Of a DNA stretch of 6,962 nucleotides, positions 5,261 through 6,962 are shown one piece after another. How positions within the stretch are numbered: position 1 is the first letter of the stretch; each line of letters starts with the position of its first letter. This DNA comes from Spyradomonas excrementavium. GTDB lineage: Bacteria > Cyanobacteriota > Vampirovibrionia > Gastranaerophilales > Gastranaerophilaceae. Where the stretch lies: NCBI GenBank assembly GCA_018714005.1, contig DVOA01000081.1, forward strand, positions 1 through 6,962, given 5' to 3'. The notes under the pieces were generated by a model. It searched no databases, was not told where the DNA came from, and worked only from the letters and a program-made list of their open reading frames with translations. The position numbers and the translations under genes are program-made.

Positions 5261-5289
5261 TTGAAACTCATATTTTCTTATGAAATAAT
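5261..5289 (+). promoter_or_regulatory. Sigma70-type promoter for uvrA
   Basis: TTGAAA (5261-5266), a 17-bp spacer and AATAAT (5284-5289); each box differs from consensus at one base. The transcript would start only about 15 nt before ATG 5312. I see no LexA-like operator (neither a CTGT-N8-ACAG nor a GAAC-N4-GTTC pattern) here, so SOS control is not supported by the sequence. Confidence 0.55.
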
Positions 5290-5311
5290 ATGGACAAAAG
5301 AGTATCGAAAC

Positions 5312-6962
5312 ATGAATGACAAAATAATTATAAAAGGCGCAAACCAGCATAATTTAAGAAATGTTGACTTAGAACTACCGAAAAATGAACTCATTGTTTT
5401 TACAGGCGTTTCAGGCTCCGGAAAAAGTTCGCTCGCTTTTGACACGATTTTTGCAGAGGGCCAAAGGCGCTATGTTGAAAGCCTATCGACCTATGCCCGC
5501 CAATTCTTAGGGCAAATGGACAAACCCGATGTCGAGTCCATCGAGGGGCTTTCCCCGGCTATTTCAATCGACCAGAAATCAACTTCAAACAACCCTCGCT
5601 CAACAGTCGGCACAGTAACGGAAATCTATGACTATTTAAGGCTGCTTTTCGCCAGAATCGGCGTTCCGCACTGCCCTGAATGCGGCGACCCGATTAAACC
5701 GCAATCCATTGACGAAATCGTCGATAAAATAATGAAACTCCCCGAAGGAACAAAAATCCAGATTATTGCCCCTGTTGTGAGAGGCAAAAAAGGCGAATTT
5801 GTTTCATTGATAAACGAACTGAAACAGGACGGATTCGTCAGGGTAAGAATTGACAATGAAATTTACAATCTCGACGAAATCGACATCAAAGATATAGAAC
5901 TTAAAAAGACGCACAAACACAATATCGACGTTATTGTAGATAGAATCGTCGTAAAAGAAAGCGCAAAGTCCAGAATAGCAGATTCTGCACAAACTGCGCT
6001 ACAAAGAGCAAACGGGCTGATGTCAGTGGATGTTGTAGGGCAAAAAGAAATGATTTTCAGCGAAAAACTCGCCTGCCCGAAATGCGGCTTGAGCTTTGAA
6101 GAACTTGCACCGCGAATTTTCAGTTTTAACAGCCCGTACGGAGCCTGCCCGAAATGTTCGGGGCTGGGCGCGGATTTTGTGATTGACCCGAACCTTGTTG
6201 TTCCTGACCGCAGAAAATCCCTGAAACAGGGCGCAATTTACCCCTGGAGCAAAACCTCAACATCCTACTATGTCGACCTTTTAGGCTCTGTTGCCGCTCA
6301 TTACGGGATAAATATGGACGCTCCGTTTGAAGAATTGAGCGAAGAGCAAAGAAAAATCATTCTCTACGGCTCGGGCAGCGATTTGTTGGACATACGCGTA
6401 AAAGAATTCGGCACACATCGCTACAAAACCAGAAAAATGCGGTTTTGCGGGGTAATTCCGTTCCTTGAAAAAAGATACAACGATTCCTCCGGCGAATACT
6501 GGCGCGAAGAAATTCAAAAGTACATGGTTACAACCCCCTGCCCTGAATGCAAAGGCGCCAGATTGAAACCATTTGCTTTAGCCGTGACAGTCAGGGGAAA
6601 AAACATCTTTGAGGTGTGCAATATGCCCATTTCAGAGAGTTTTGAGTTCTTTTCATCGCTTTTTCTCGAACTTTCTGATTTTGAAATGGAAATTGCAAAA
6701 CAGATTCTCGAAGAAATCAGGGCAAGGCTGAAATTCCTTATTGACGTGGGTTTGGGCTACTTAGATTTGAGCAGAATGGCTGGAACATTATCCGGCGGCG
6801 AAGCCCAGAGAATCAGGCTTGCGACACAGATAGGAAGCGGGCTTTCCGGCGTTTTATACGTTCTTGACGAACCGTCAATCGGGCTCCACCAGCGTGACAA
6901 TGACAAATTAATCAAAACTCTGCTAAATATGCGCAATCTGGGCAATACGCTCATCGTAGTCG
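5312..6962 (+). CDS. uvrA: Excinuclease ABC subunit A, N-terminal 550 residues (runs off the window)
   Basis: DNA damage sensor of nucleotide excision repair: a dimeric ABC-type ATPase that finds lesions with UvrB and hands over the DNA for incision by UvrC. The frame is open without interruption from ATG 5312 to the window end; full-length UvrA is about 940 residues, so roughly 390 are missing. Seen in order: GANQHNLRNV (9-18); Walker A GVSGSGKSS (32-40); FAEGQRRYVESLSTYARQFL; CxxC at 121/124; the UvrB-binding region; zinc finger cysteines C255, C258, C279, C282; CxxC at 410/413; ABC signature LSGGEAQRIRLA (493-504); and Walker B LYVLDE (515-520) followed by PSIGLHQRD. The 121/124 and 410/413 pairs probably bind a further zinc together, as in some UvrA structures (from memory). 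The start matches the family's MDKI-like beginning. The ribosome binding site is weak (AAAAGAG, 5296-5302). No odd or missing catalytic residue is seen in this half. Confidence 0.98.
   Translation, partial: MNDKIIIKGANQHNLRNVDLELPKNELIVFTGVSGSGKSSLAFDTIFAEGQRRYVESLSTYARQFLGQMDKPDVESIEGLSPAISIDQKSTSNNPRSTVGTVTEIYDYLRLLFARIGVPHCPECGDPIKPQSIDEIVDKIMKLPEGTKIQIIAPVVRGKKGEFVSLINELKQDGFVRVRIDNEIYNLDEIDIKDIELKKTHKHNIDVIVDRIVVKESAKSRIADSAQTALQRANGLMSVDVVGQKEMIFSEKLACPKCGLSFEELAPRIFSFNSPYGACPKCSGLGADFVIDPNLVVPDRRKSLKQGAIYPWSKTSTSYYVDLLGSVAAHYGINMDAPFEELSEEQRKIILYGSGSDLLDIRVKEFGTHRYKTRKMRFCGVIPFLEKRYNDSSGEYWREEIQKYMVTTPCPECKGARLKPFALAVTVRGKNIFEVCNMPISESFEFFSSLFLELSDFEMEIAKQILEEIRARLKFLIDVGLGYLDLSRMAGTLSGGEAQRIRLATQIGSGLSGVLYVLDEPSIGLHQRDNDKLIKTLLNMRNLGNTLIVV

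Noticed and set aside
5238..5311. LexA (SOS) operator ahead of uvrA
   Set aside because: Neither the enterobacterial CTGT-N8-ACAG nor the Gram-positive GAAC-N4-GTTC pattern is present; a lineage-specific site cannot be excluded by eye.
5290..5319. Nine-codon frame (ATG 5290, TGA 5317-5319) overlapping the uvrA start, a possible leader peptide
   Set aside because: The ATG overlaps the -10 box region and lies before the expected transcript start, and it has no ribosome binding site.
5001..5350. Minus-strand reading frames 5001-5234 and 5123-5350 in the glgP-uvrA gap
   Set aside because: They run through the glgP terminator, the inverted repeat, the C-rich tracts and the start of uvrA, and their products have odd composition with no recognisable domain.

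Overview
This is an AT-rich bacterial chromosome segment in which every supported gene lies on the + strand. From left to right it holds the tail of an unidentified gene, glyS (glycyl-tRNA synthetase beta subunit), a small exported or membrane-anchored PDZ protein, a short-form alpha-glucan phosphorylase, and the first 550 codons of uvrA. The style of the proteins (lysine-rich and AT-driven, a split alpha/beta GlyRS, the short GT35 phosphorylase) brings to mind gut Gastranaerophilales/Melainabacteria, but that is an impression from memory. The sequence alone only shows a bacterium with a eubacterial-type GlyRS and nucleotide excision repair.

Layout. Bases 83-633 carry no gene and are crowded with repeats. 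Two copies of a 69-bp direct repeat (113-181 and 431-499) enclose a 17-bp imperfect direct repeat pair (211-227 and 352-368). That pair in turn encloses two inverted copies of a short palindrome (235-259 and 321-345). A terminator-like hairpin with a T-run (377-419) and a sigma70-type promoter (520-549) follow, then glyS. The PDZ gene starts 31 bp after glyS and probably shares its transcript. A 171-bp gap with a good extended -10 promoter (3184-3212) leads to the phosphorylase, which ends at a strong intrinsic terminator (4991-5025). The 348-bp gap before uvrA holds a perfect 22-bp inverted repeat spanning 122 bp, C-rich tracts on both sides of it, and a promoter for uvrA at 5261-5289.

The genes look like neighbouring housekeeping units rather than one pathway: translation (glyS), storage-glucan breakdown (glgP-like) and DNA repair (uvrA). 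No new multi-gene defence or mobile system is visible. The most interesting single signal is in the phosphorylase. Its pyridoxal-phosphate attachment motif is intact except that the cofactor-binding lysine is a serine (S430), although the arginine and lysine that hold the phosphates are kept. The second is the nested repeat cluster before glyS, where two palindromes differ in their arms in a compensatory way.
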